Source: Nereocystis luetkeana
Lineage: Eukaryota; Sar; Phaeophyceae; Laminariales; Laminariaceae
Direction: 5' to 3'
DNA: 64,000 nucleotides
Assembly (NCBI GenBank): GCA_031213475.1
Contig: JARUPZ010000004.1
Coordinates: forward strand, 558,001-622,000
Shown here: piece after piece, positions 34,287-45,585 of the stretch
How positions within the stretch are numbered: the stretch's first letter is position 1
Layout: each line of letters begins with the position of its first letter
The notes under the pieces: model-generated
What the model was told of the DNA's origin: nothing
What the model saw: the letters and a program-made list of their open reading frames with translations, nothing else
The model's database searches: none
Translations under genes and position numbers: made by a program

Positions 34287-35098
34287 GAAGGCATCAACGA
34301 GCAGGAACCATAATCAGACTTGGACGTCGGGAAAACGTCAGGAAATTTGCAGAGAACATCCCCCAGCTGTTCGCAGGCCTCAGGGGTCCAGTCCGTGCCG
34401 TGAAGGCCAAAAGCCACCTCCCGCAGATGCAACGGCAAACGTGCCCAGACGCGCAGGAACGAGGTGCGCTGTTCTGGGCTTGAACGCTCAAGCAGTGCAG
34501 GCGAGGGCGAGGCCGGGGCTGTGACGGGGAGAGCTGTAACTGCTGATATCGGAGACACCTCAGATAGTCCGGAGGGAGGGCTAGGGGCTCGGTTGTCCTG
34601 CTGCAAAACGTCCTGCGCAACGCTCAGCAGCGGGGCGTGGGCGACGCCGAGGGTATCCCCCGACTCGAGAGCCGCCACTCCAACGAGGGGAAGAACCTGT
34701 CGCCCGGAGGCGACGAAGTGTTCCTCAACCGGGGACAGGTCGGACTGGGGCATCATGTCGACCAAGTAGTGTCGAGTGAGCGCCGGGGAGCCATCGCTTC
34801 GAGCCAAGTTAACAGTGAGCAGTCAAGGACCGTCGGACAGGGTGACGCCTGTCGCACCCTCGTAGCGTAGATGGAAGCCTCCACCCTAAGCGGTGGGGTC
34901 GATGGCATACACGGAGATGCCTGTCGGGGCGTGGTGAACCAACTCGAGCTCGCCAAAAACGCGTTGGTCAGACGGCCGAGGTGGCAAAAAGCGGTAGGAG
35001 CGGCTATTAAAACGCATCCAGCAGTCACGTCCCAACAGTACTGCATGCTGCTTCACTGAGGGGGCAGGCCAAAACTGCGAGGGAGCACACAGGCTCAT
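34283..35098 (-). pseudogene. Gypsy protease-proximal block and RT connector
   Basis: The frame at 35098-34886 carries LLGRDCWMRFNSRSY and FGELELVHHAPTG. It shifts to another frame by about 34880-34810, then continues at 34807-34283, ending in the connector PEACEQLGDVLCKFPDVFPT that precedes RT in such polyproteins. The aspartic-protease triad (D-T/S-G) was not found upstream, where 35100-35700 has no matching frame. That part of gag-pol appears lost. Confidence 0.75.
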
Positions 35099-35727
35099 TT
35101 TCTCGAAACAAATGGGCGCTCAGGCGTACACGCGTCGAAGTCTTCAGGGGGGGCGATTCGCCAACCCCCCCCCAGAACGAGGGGCGCTAATCCTCGGGAC
35201 TATGATCAGCCAGCGCGTCAGAGAAATAGGTCGAAAACTCCAAGGAAGGACCTGGGCAAGCGCAGGCTACGGCCGAAGGGCGGGGCGGCACTGAGGAAAT
35301 CTCATGAATTCTGTCAGTCGTGGTCGGAGTGCAAAATTGATGAGAGGAGGCGTGTACTAACCCGGCCTCACCTGAGCAGAGGGTGTCGCGAACGGTGGAA
35401 AGAGCTTTCCCGAGCATATGTTTCCCACGCCACGGAGAGGGGCCTTGTCATTCAAGGCAGTAGCACAACAGTTTTGAATGGGTTTCGCGTTTTCACAGCA
35501 GGGAGGCCTGGGGAGACAGCTGTGTGGTTTTATTGTGGGTTTTGGACCTTCTGCGTTTGGAGATATATGATTTGTGCCAAGATCGAAGATCGAAGGAAAC
35601 GATGTTGTGGGTCTTGGACATTCCACCTCATGTACGAGTGGTATACTTGCTCTTTTTAGCTTTCTTCCGGCGACGCAAATCTCGCGGATGTCTGACATTT
35701 TGTACCTGGTTTTGGAGTGAGCTAATA

Positions 35728-36064
35728 CCGGTCGCCCCGGTGGTTCAAGTGGTTAACCTCGAATTCTGCTTGTTTGAGTCCTGGGTTCGAGCCCCAGGTG
35801 GGTCGGACTTTGACTTTATTTGCAAAAATAAAAAATGATTCAATTGTTGAGAGCGCCTTGCAGCGTGGGTAGGCACAATTCGATGCGAGTCGACGAGGGA
35901 AGAAAAGGATGAAATATTCTCGCGATAAAAATGAAGGCACGTACCGTAGCGGGAAGGGGGGAGAAGAGCCTGCTATGTGACCCCGGATCTGAGTTACGAG
36001 TTGGAAGGAGAGAGAGAAGAAGATGTGCGAAGATAATGAATGGGATGAGAAAAAAAAAAAAAAA
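35728..36064 (+). mobile_element. tRNA-derived SINE, full-length copy 5
   Basis: The head CCGGTCGCCCCGGTGGTTCA with B box GGTTCGAGCCCC, A-rich linker, body and 16-base poly(A) are nearly identical to 17326-17674. It lies between the gypsy pol start and the candidate 5' LTR, so it inserted after the retrotransposon. Low divergence from copies 2 and 3 marks a recently active family. Confidence 0.93.
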
Positions 36065-36261
36065 TGTTCCTAAAAACTTGCTCTCAGCGATCGATGGTAT
36101 AAATAGTGGTAAATAGGTTTGTTTTCCCATCTACCTCTGCTGCTTCATGGCATTCTGCATCTTTGCTCACCGCTCCGAATGAGCGAGATGACGCGCCAAA
36201 CACCCGTGCACCTGATTGGTACAACATTTGTCGCATCGATGATTCATGCAAAGCGACTCAG

Positions 36262-36975
36262 GTTGGGACACAAACGCAGTCATCCCCTAACAGGTCTGCC
36301 TGTTGAGCAGGTTCTCGTTACGAAACGTGAAGTGTATTGGAACCTTCGAGATACACGGAGAGCAGCTTCGTTCCACAAATCAGTCCGGTCACGAAGGAGA
36401 CCAAACCAAAGGGGCTCGGATTAAACCTCGCCCTAAAAACCCCTGTTTTCTCGTCGAAGACATGCGGCCCAAATAATACAAATACGTTTCCATTCACCTA
36501 AAGTTGGGGTAAATATCGGTATTATGAGTTATTTCAAGGCAAAGTACATACCTGGTACCATAACACTAGCCCACTCTCATGAGCCGAATCTGGTGTATAC
36601 ATACTGTACAACTACAGTACGCGAAAGCACTCATCAATTTCGGACTTCATCATTTGAGGGTCGAGTTTCGGACGAAGAGAATTAGGAATGTGGCTATTTT
36701 GATGCTAAAAGTATAGTAGGGCACACCGTACCTTATTGACAGTACGACGTACACCTCAAGCCTGCTCCAAATTAGTATACCAGGTATTATTACTGTAAGT
36801 GGTATCGCATCACGCGATGCCAACATATGGGAAATTCGGGGAAAAGTCGTTTCCAAGAACTAGCACAAGGGTCAAAGATGCGGCTCCCCAAAATCCAGGC
36901 CCACATTTCCAAACGGCGAGGCGACGGAGCCGAGCAGGAATGCCAAGACAACTACACTAGAAGTAAAGGGGGCCA
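36262..36975 (-). repeat. Candidate LTR, 5' side of gypsy element
   Basis: Diverged direct partner of 28885-29310, longer because of about 235 bp at 36590-36826 without a counterpart. At 36549-36557 it has TACCTGGTA, where the partner has only TA before ATAACACTAGCCCACTC. Confidence 0.55.
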
Positions 36976-37364
36976 ATCACTGAATGCTGATATTCATTGG
37001 CTGTGTGTATGTCAGCACGGTATCGCGATCCAGATCGTTTTAGCCCCACCTTGCCCCGTGGGTAGAGAGGATGGGTGACACGACCACTGAAACACTGGGT
37101 CTCATGCCGCACCGAGATCCGGGGATATGAACTTCTCCTCCCCGGGTGGTGCTGGAATCTAGCCCGTGATCACAAAACAGGCTAGACACAAAGCCCCTCG
37201 ATGAAAGAAACAAGCACGCACGAACTAGTGCCATGTACGCGCACCGCAGTAGTACCAGCACTCAAGGAAACGGTACTCGTACTACCGTATATTAAGAACG
37301 AGCCGGGTTCGGTATACATACATACCATCCCGCCCCACTTTTGTATGTTTTTCATTCCATGACA

Positions 37365-37716
37365 TTGATTATCATCGCCCTTCTGTTCCCTCTGCCTCCT
37401 ACGCAGTCGTAACTCACACCCGGGGTCACGTAGAGTAGTAGTGGGCTCTTCTCCCCCCTCCCCACTGCGGTACGCGCCTTCTAATCTTATCCTTCTAATC
37501 TTATCCTTCTAATCTTATCGCGAGAAGAGTTCAGCACTCTCTTCCCTCGTCAACTACCGTAGAATTAACTGTGCTACCCACGCTATCTACAAACAAGCGC
37601 CCTCGACACATGGCGTCATTTCAGAAAAAAGCGCGAGACAGAGATTTTAACCCACGAGTCCAACCCTAGTAATGGTGGTATTTCGAGGTAAACCACCAGA
37701 CCATCAGGGCGACCGG
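37365..37716 (-). mobile_element. Diverged SINE, old subfamily
   Basis: The reverse complement keeps the SINE order: head CCGGTCGCCCTGATGGTCTG, B-box relic GGGTTAAAATC, then TCTCGCGATAAGATTAGAAG, GTACCGCAGTGGGGAGGGGG, CCCCGGGTGTGAGTTACGAC. An internal 14-bp unit (CTTCTAATCTTATC) is repeated three times at 37478-37519. It is far more diverged than copies 2, 3 and 5, so the family has a long history here. Confidence 0.8.
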
Positions 37717-37719
37717 CTA

Positions 37720-38560
37720 GGGTTGCGACCAAATAGTACGTATCAGGAACGCACCCATGGCATAGTCTCTGCACGTATGATATACCCGAAACAAACAAAA
37801 CAAGCGAAAAAACAAGACAAGAGTACGAAGAAGAGCAAAAAAAACACGAAAGGAAAAAAAAGAGAGAGCGAGAGAAACAAGTAAGCCCAAAGAAAACAAA
37901 ATCCACTCTGGAGGGAACCGGAAGGACCGTTGGAAAGACCGTTGGCGTATACTGCTGTAGATATGAATTACCAAACGTTCGTTACATTTTCGACCTGAGT
38001 GATACTACTACCGCGCTATTATAGCATACACACAAGAAGGAATACAACAAGCACAAAAATGACCAAAACATGAAGCAAGACACAAGAAAACAAAAGAAAA
38101 AACAACAAAATGCAACAAACTGCCACGAACACAAACAAAAACAAACTGCAACGAAACGTCTAACAAAAACAAAGAAGAGCCCGAGAGCAAAAAGCAACAA
38201 GCTGTGCAATCAAATGCGACAAAATGCAGCCCACCGCAAGGCTGCAAGGGTCCAACGAGAGCCAAGCATCTACAAAATGCAACTATTGAATAAGATGCAA
38301 CAAAGAAACACAATACCAACAAACAAGCTTCAGAACGCTCTCCGCCACGCCCACCGTGAAGTAAGACACACGACAACGAGCTACGCGACCTCCTACCGTA
38401 CGTTCACGGGGTGTTCTAATTCGCGAACGAAACTATCATGAAGCAGGGGGCTTTTATCCCACACTATCAAACCCACCGTACAACAAGAAACAGCAAAACG
38501 GAGCACGGGGGGGTGAGGAGCGGGATAGGGGGACAGGCTGAAGGCCAGCCCCCAACAAGC
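37720..38560. other. A-rich non-genic stretch
   Basis: A-rich, low-complexity DNA (37780-37900 and 38040-38330) that opens Lys/Asn/Gln frames without splice or start support. Confidence 0.6.
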
Positions 38561-38567
38561 TTGGTCC

Positions 38568-39075
38568 CGGTACGGTGCAGCGCACATACAACGACAGTTG
38601 CAATGCTGCGCACACCAGCCAGGACTTGGGTCCGGCACTGCACTACGAACACACTACAGCTATAGCACTGCTGCTCACACCAGGCACAACTAAACACAAC
38701 ACACCGCATTAAAACGTGGGCGCAGGCGCAGCGCACATACAACAATACCAGGTAGCAGATAAACTTCCGCGCAAACCAGCCAGGACTTGGGTCCGGCACG
38801 GTACGGCGAACACACTATAGCTATAGCACTGCTGCTTACATCAGGCAAGACTAAACGCAACAAGCCGCATTAAAACGTTGATGCAGCGCACATACAACAG
38901 CAGCTGCACTGCTGCGCAAACCAGCCAGGACTTTGGTCCGGCGCGGCACTACGAACATACTGCAGCTCTACGTAGCACTGCTGCTTACACCAGCCAGGAC
39001 TTTCGTCCGGCACGGTGCGTCGAATATACTACAGTTGTATGGCTGCTGCTCGCACCAGCCAAGACTTTTATATTT
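38568..39075. repeat. Composite tandem array, period about 151-156 bp
   Basis: GCGCACATACAAC starts units at about 38580, 38731 and 38887. Within units, ACCAGCCAGGACTT.GGTCCGGCACGG, CGAACA.ACTA.AGCTATAGCACTGCTGCT and CCGCATTAAAACG recur, with a half-unit period of about 90 bp at the right end. In the second unit ATACCAGGTA interrupts the usual ACAACA..CAG.TGCA sequence. Confidence 0.85.
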
Positions 39076-39479
39076 TCACCGAGCACTATGTACATGTACC
39101 GGGTATGCATGATACGATGCCCTCATGTGGCACGGTTCCAGCATGATGAAAGAAGCAGAGCTAGCTTCAAACCAATCGCATCACAAAGGGGTGGGGGGCT
39201 TCAAAGGTCCCCAAACACGGCAACGCTTCATCCCGGCACGGTGTAGTTAACGCATGTATGATACGCTTCACACACCAGCCTGGACCAAGAATGACACTGA
39301 GTGATGACTGCCCTACCCGACACGCTCCCCCCCCGACACCCCCACCCACTCCAACACGACACATGCTCTCCACCCTGGTACGGTGTAACGCACGTACAGC
39401 GCACGCCGGCCCGGGCGAGAGGCTAGAGGGCACGCCGCCCGATCGACCCCTTGCTTACACCGTCCACGTCAAGCGACGC

Positions 39480-41018
39480 CCATGAAACCCCCCCCCTAAC
39501 ATTTTTTGGGCGCGCGACGTCCACCATCCTCCTTCTACTACCGATCAGGTGGACGAAAAATATAACGTGATTAAACCGACCTATTTTCTACTAATATGAG
39601 TATATACCACTAACAACAATAACTGTGTAACGTAACGTGACAATAGTGATAGATGCTACAGGAAACGTAACGTGCATGGCACTAGTCGACCACCGTAGGT
39701 CTATTAATAGTGCTGCACCCTAAAATCTAGATGACGACACAGCTAGTGCTACCATACATCCTAAAACATCAATGGCAGCACAAGTAGTGCTGCACCCTTC
39801 GTACACTACAGTAATCATCCACCAAAAACAACACAGGAGGGCAGGCTAGCCCCTCACGGCGGCAAAAAAAAACATCACTCAAACCAGCAAATCAATACAA
39901 TAAAAAACCAACCAAAAACAAACTCAATCAATCAATTAACCAACAATTCAACCACCCCCTCAAGAAAATTAAAAAAGAAAGGGGGGGAGTCATGTTCCCC
40001 GTTCAATCCGATCCAATCCAGAAAAAAAAAATGACGGTGAGCCATCTAGCCAATCCAAAAACGCAAAACGATTCGGGCGCGAAATTCCCTTTCTCTCTGA
40101 TTTAATGAAAAAACAAATATTTATTCCTTCCATCCATTCACTCTCCTACTCTAAAATGCAGAAAACGATCGGCGAGAGATGCCTACGACAGCCGCCGGGC
40201 TCTTCCCGGACTGGCCATGGGAAGGTGTGGCGTGGGCTTATACTGTACCTTCCATCTCCAACAGAACAAACATCATGGGCCAGAACAATCTCCTTTCCGT
40301 TCCTCCCCTCCCCTCCCCTCGCCTCTCCTCTCCTCTCCGAAAACAAAAGTGCGACGGGCGAGGACGCATAACTTTCCTCTCCAAAACACACAAAAAAACG
40401 CCGCCCCCCTCCACCCCCAACTCGTCAACGCGGACGCAGCCACAACACCACTTCCCCTCTCTTCCTTTTCCCACCCTCTGCCCGTTCCCCCATATCTCCC
40501 TCCCCCCCTTGGCCATGCATGAGATCGAGTACACCCCCCCCTTGCTCCTTACGTACTACCAATGACTTCGACCCTGTCACCCATATGCAATAAACTGCGT
40601 TCCGCCCGCGGTTTTTGTTTTTAGCACATAGGATGCAGCTCACCCTTCACTCGACTTGCCGAACACCTCACGGCACTTCGCGCTTGGTGCAAGTAATGTC
40701 TGCCAGGCAGGTGAAAACCCGACGTGCTCCGCCTTGCCGTTGTAGGGGTGCGAGGGTCCGTGCTCATAGAATTATGGTCATGCAGGACATTAGTACACCC
40801 TCCCCCCCCCCCTCCTCCCCCATCTCCCCCATCTTCCCTCCCTCACCCTAATTACGCCTACCCCCGAAACCAGAGTCCCATCCATCAGCACCACGCAATA
40901 TAAAAAGGAGCCCATTCAGGTTTAGTCGCTGCTGTCGGTGCCCGAGCCGCACGCATTGATACAAGATCTAGACAATCTACTGTAGATTGTGATGAAAAAT
41001 CTCAAGTTCAATCGTTGA
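39480..41018. other. No gene seen; low-complexity blocks
   Basis: CT-rich (40290-40345, 40440-40510, 40800-40850) and A-rich (39860-40110) blocks open frames on both strands that I do not accept. No repeat copy elsewhere was recognised. Confidence 0.5.
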
Positions 41019-41170
41019 TCTGAATCGTCATTTCGATCGTGTATCTAAACCCTCATTTTGAGCGTAATCAAAATCGTCATGTCGATCGCGTGATCGAAAA
41101 TGTCATTTACATCGTGACCTAGACCGTCAACTAGATCGCCATCTAGATCGTGATCTGAATCGTCATCTGC
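41019..41170. repeat. Degenerate 22-24-bp tandem repeat
   Basis: About six units around ATCGTCATNTCGATCGTGATCT. The minus strand reads Asp/Ile/Leu repeats just past the coiled-coil frame at 41291-41555, without a join that I can support. Confidence 0.7.
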
Positions 41171-41290
41171 CAAAAAGTGAAAGCAAAAAGGTCCAGCGAG
41201 CCGATCCAAGCTCCACCGCCGCTGCCCGAGCCGCGCCCGGTGCCACCGCGAGCACCGTTTGCACCACGCCCTCATCGGTCTCTCATTTAC

Positions 41291-41555
41291 CTACTGGTAC
41301 GGCAAACCCCCCCCCCACCCTCCTCTCCCCCAACGCCTCTCTCTCTCCGCCCGTTCGCGGGCTTCGTGCTCCGCCACCACGCGCTTGAAGAACTCCATCT
41401 CTCGCTCGAAATACGCCGCCTCTTGACGCTTCAACTCCTCTCGGTGCTCGACCTCCGCAGCGTTCGCATCCACAGCCTTCCGGACCAGGTCAAACCAGAA
41501 CTTGTAGTGTAGCTGATTGGGTAGGTCGAGCTCGCCGAAGAGTAGCGCCATCTCT
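41291..41555 (-). CDS. Coiled-coil terminal exon or small ORF
   Basis: After a GGCACAG acceptor, ATGGCGCTACTC opens a frame that ends at TAG (41291). The product segment MALLFGELDLPNQLHYKFWF is followed by a long charged helix (AAYFEREMEFFKRVVAEHEA, RERAERERRW) and a Gly-rich end. Third positions are strongly G/C. The frame is also open upstream of the acceptor to about 41722, so the exon could start earlier. It probably belongs with the exons at 42447-42873, but the phases do not join directly and an intermediate exon would be needed. The function is unknown; the helix suggests oligomerisation. Confidence 0.45.
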
Positions 41556-42446
41556 GTGCCACACACGAAGAAGCCGCCAAGCGGAACGCACGTTCGGGCA
41601 ACGTCACATAGGGTACCGTGTAGGATAGGCGGGTTCGCAACGCAAGAGAAGAGAGGCGCGCTATGTTTACGGTACACAGGGGTTACAACTAGGGGTACTG
41701 TCACACTTCTGAGTCCAAACATTCTGACCTGATGGAGATCTTCAACTCTCTCAAACTACCCGATATCTTGCGAACCGGTGTTAATTTAATGTACTTTACA
41801 ATAGCATTTGTTAGATATCTGGACCATGGGATTGTGTACGTATGCCGGGCTTTAGCATACGATGACTTTCAAAGGCGGTTTTCGGGTGAGCTTCGTATAG
41901 GTATGGTACAGCAGTCGCACACCTCACGTCAAGATTCACACCATTACTGTAGGTAGGTGCTACATATATACTTCGACTGTATAGCATGCGTCTGCTGCAG
42001 ATAATCACTACGGCCTTGATTGAGTTTTTACAAAGCTTGCGCGTGCGTGGTGAACGTGAAGCCCTGGCTGGTGAACACAGCAAGGCGTTCTTACAGTAGT
42101 ATAGGCGAGGCCCGTGAAAAACTACGTTGTACCAGGTGTTTTGGTATGGAAATTACAAAAAAAAAAAAAAAAACATACCAGACAGGAAATAAAAACTACT
42201 GTACGACCACTGTATAACATCGACAAGATGTTTTCCGAATGTGTTTTTTCCGTACAGCACCCGATACCAGGGTATGTCGCTTCACATGGCTTGCGTAGGC
42301 GGCCCCTGCTTCGATAGCAGAGAGGAAACGTTATAGGGGAGCGGGGTTGCACTCGCTCTACGAGCGGAGGGAATTTCGGGCAGGATATGCACGCAGTTCC
42401 TCGAGACTTGAGGTCATCGCTCCCATAGCCCCCACCGCCATCTCAC

Positions 42447-42873
42447 CGAACGCTGCGCCATTGAACATATCGTCAGCATCGCCCGTTCATGTCCGCCACC
42501 CAACTCTAGAAGCGGGGCTTGGCGACAATCTACTGTAAGTAAACCGACAGGCACTGTCTCACGGGGGAATCCCGAATGCGAAAAATATTGTATCACCTTC
42601 GAGCATAGCCGCCCGCTCGATAGGATCGTCCTCTTCCTCGATTCCTCCACCCTGCATCCCGTCCTTGTACTCGCCTCCTCGGCCCTCCGCTCCGTCCTGG
42701 TCGTATGCCGTCGGCTCCGGGGGATACGGATACTCCTCGAGACGAGCTAGAGCGTCTCTGATTTGACGATTCATCCACTCGTCCATGACAAAGTTCATCT
42801 CTGCGCCGGAGAGCGAGGGGGGGGAGGTGGGGGGGGCGTACTCATTTGTTGCTTGCCTTAGCCATTCGGTCAT
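42447..42873 (-). CDS. Two-exon start of an acidic-protein gene
   Basis: Exon 1 runs 42873-42597 from ATG (MTEWLRQATNEYAPPTSPPS), with helix FVMDEWMNRQIRDALARLEE and acidic stretch GGIEEEDDPIERAAMLEG. It ends at the donor GAAG|GTGATA in phase 1. Exon 2 runs 42532-42447 after a TTACAG acceptor, restores the codon in phase, and ends at TCG|GTGAGA. The second exon reads VDCRQAPLLELGGGHERAML. Codon use is GC3-rich like the exon at 41291-41555. No family is recognised; the 3' end is incomplete. Confidence 0.45.
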
Positions 42874-42999
42874 TGACCTCACACATTTTTTCGAAACGGG
42901 AGCGGGGCGGGGGGGGCGGCGGGTATCATAAATAGAAATAGTTTCACCTTGAAAAAAAAGTGTACCTCACACTGCTTCCGGTAGCATGAAGCAAAACGT

Positions 43000-45032
43000 G
43001 ATTATGCCTTCCAGGTTGACCGTTCGCTGTACTAGTGCAACGTCAAAGAGAACGCCGCCGCCCCTCCCGCCATCGAGGCTGCAGTACTACTCCCCCCCCC
43101 GCGAGACCATCAGGCGTGCGCCTCCGTATGGAAAATAGGAGATTGTATACAGTGTACACACTTTACTGCTATTGTTTGGAGGCCACGCGAGCTGTCGGTC
43201 ACGTTTGTAATCGTGGCTTCTGGCAGGCAAAGCTCAACCAGGCGGCGGCGCAGCTAACGCAGGTAAGAACACTCTTCGAACGATAGGGGTCTGTCGAAAC
43301 ACGAGCGTAATTCTGCCCTACTGTTCCGTGAGTGCGTTCCTCTTGAATTCGAAGACAACGGTCCACAGTTCAGTCGCCAGATTGTAGAATTTGTTTCTCG
43401 CGCGTTCGGTTGCTGTCGCAAGGTTCGGAGAAGTCTCAAAACACCCCGCGATTGTTTTCTCCAAATGTTGTCATACAAACCTGCCCATTTCTAGGGCGTT
43501 TGGTTGTTTGCGTACATATCCGTGTTAATATACCAGGCACAATCTGTGATTGAATAAAATCGTCATGATATTCATACAATCGGTCAGTTCGGTGGTGCTG
43601 CTGACATTTTTAGGTCGTTTATTATGCGGATCAGATTCTATTCGGTTCGATTTCGGCTTTTCTGAAGTTGTTTATGTGCGTGTTTGGCCCACAAACCAAG
43701 GAAATCAGGCACGTATTTCTCGGAACGAGCGCAGAGTCGGTCTCTCTTAGGGTTACCCTCATACACCCGCTTCTCCAGAGCGTCGTCCTACATCTTGCCC
43801 AATGTGCATAAATTCGACGGGGGAAAAAAATGAAGCAATCCCTCGTCAGAAAACAGGCCAATTTCCTGATTTGGAGCTATATACTATCAGGTACCAGGGT
43901 ATGTCGCATCAATAGTTCAGTTTTAGTGGCGGTGGCGTAATTAGATATTTGTTCACTATTAATAGTGGTACCGCGCAGCACCGCAGGACTCAAAATAACT
44001 GTAACGTAAGGTAACAAACAACACACACGGCGAACCAAATAGACCCTGCCACCCAGACAGGTACGCCTGAACCGCTTCTGCACGCAACATACACGTACAA
44101 ATACGTGTATCCATCCAACCACCCACCCACCCACCTCCCACCTACACCCACCACATACGGCTAGCTGTACAGTATACGTTCTGCAATAATAGGTGGGTAC
44201 CAGGTACGTACGTATAGACAGCAAGGACACACACCTACCCACCTATACCCAGCCTGCCACTCCTGAAGTTACGTACGCCCACCCGCCCGCCCACCCACCC
44301 ACAACATACAGCAGTACAGCAATACGTACAGCAGCGTACCTGGTAGGTGAGTACGTACATACATTAGGTTGTTTTTGCTGTATGCTGTGTTGTACTGAGA
44401 GATGCACTTTTTTATTATCCGCCGCCATATCGGGAAGCCGGCGACCCGTCACTGCTGCTGTGTATTAGAAATTTTGTATCCCCAAGTTAGGGTGGGGGTG
44501 ACTTGACTACAGGATCTGTCTGGCTAACTCTTTACTCCCTATTTTTTTTTTTAATCCTCCGGCCGATTGGTAAAAATAGAGCTTCAGCTCACCATACTGC
44601 CACGTTTAGAGTACGTGTCGAGTGTCAATTTAACCCGTAACTCCCTTTGCAACAGCAGAGAGCCGACTAACTGCCTTTCGACTATGACTCGGAATTTGGG
44701 AAAAATATGGTTTGCCTTTTGTTTCGATTTTGTTTCGATTTCTTAATCTTGAAGTTAATGTGGGAAGTTGTACCTTGAAATCAGTGTGGTAGGGACTACA
44801 GTATCTCGCTCAGTCGATTTTGATTCGAGCAAGGAAAATCCTTGTTTTTTCTTTCGTTCAGTTATTTCTCAAAACATGATACCTTGAGAATAGTTCGGTA
44901 TTTTTATCTTGGATTTAGCGTGGTTGTTTGTATTCTAGTTTTGTGTGGGGACGAGTTTCTTAATTTAGTGTGGGTAATTTATGTTGAATATAGTGCGGGG
45001 ACGACCCCGGGTATGAAACGTCAACGGAAAAA
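43000..45032. other. No firm gene
   Basis: A possible plus-strand micro-exon (about 43229-43261, GGCAG|...|GTAAGA) stands alone. 43985-44330 is rich in ACCCACCC and TACGTA blocks. 44545-44625 matches the repeat at 21255-21325. 44700-45010 has loosely repeated TTTAGTGTGGG-like blocks. Confidence 0.45.
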
Positions 45033-45240
45033 ATGTTGGGAAAGCTCTCCTTTCCCGCGGATACGGTGCCTTCTCGGGGAGCGCACGATCCGTCCCCGGG
45101 AGAGCGCCTGCCTCTCTACGCCGCCTACTCGCCGGGGTCACCGAGGGCCGATGTGTGGGGGGAGCGTGGCGCGGGCGTGCGCCCGCGGGCGGTCGGATGG
45201 CGCTCGATGGAGTCCGGTCTTCCGCGGGGCATGCTAAAAC
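45033..45240 (+). CDS. Candidate first exon
   Basis: ATG after an A-rich leader opens 69 codons (MLGKLSFPADTVPSRGAHDP...) with high GC3, ending at CAG|GTATAA in phase 0. The local composition jumps from AT-rich to GC-rich exactly over this frame, as expected of an exon. I could not place the next exon: the DNA downstream is the opposite-strand frame at 45586-47248. Confidence 0.3.
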
Positions 45241-45585
45241 AGGTATAACTACGAATATCCCAATTACGAGAAATCATACTACAGTACTTACTGTACGTAC
45301 GTACGTACGTAGGCGCATTTTACCAAGATAATTTTGAGGAGGCGATACATTCGCAATACAACAATTCGGGACCCTGTAATGACTAATTTCCACCTCCAAG
45401 GGAGACGATCGAGACGATAACTATTATTAATAATAGAATAATACTGATGATGCCTTGGAAACGGACAAGGAGGGCGGAGGGCGGGGAATCACATACCAGA
45501 CATCTACATTACCAGGTACCAGGTATGCGTAGCTGGTATCGCCTCAGGAGACGGTACCACGCCTGTCGAAACCCAGGAACCTCAC

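Larger units (their letters stand above)
29758..35098 (-). mobile_element. Degenerate Ty3/gypsy retrotransposon, pol region
   Basis: Read on the minus strand, the domain order is protease-proximal block and connector (35098-34283), reverse transcriptase (34286-32960), RNase H (within 33850-32960), spacer (32362-31650), integrase (31946-30600), then the post-integrase tail (30427-29758). The order RT-RNaseH-IN is that of Ty3/gypsy. It is broken by frameshifts, stops, internal deletions and two internal tandem duplications. No gag and no intact protease motif are visible, so it cannot be autonomous. A SINE sits between the pol start and the candidate 5' LTR. Confidence 0.93.

Noticed and set aside
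40105..40851. Several Pro/Ser- and Gly/Arg-rich frames
   Set aside because: Products of CT-rich low-complexity DNA open on both strands; no splice signals or recognisable motifs.
43229..43261. 33-bp plus-strand micro-exon between GGCAG and GTAAGA
   Set aside because: Good splice consensus but no neighbouring exon on that strand to join.
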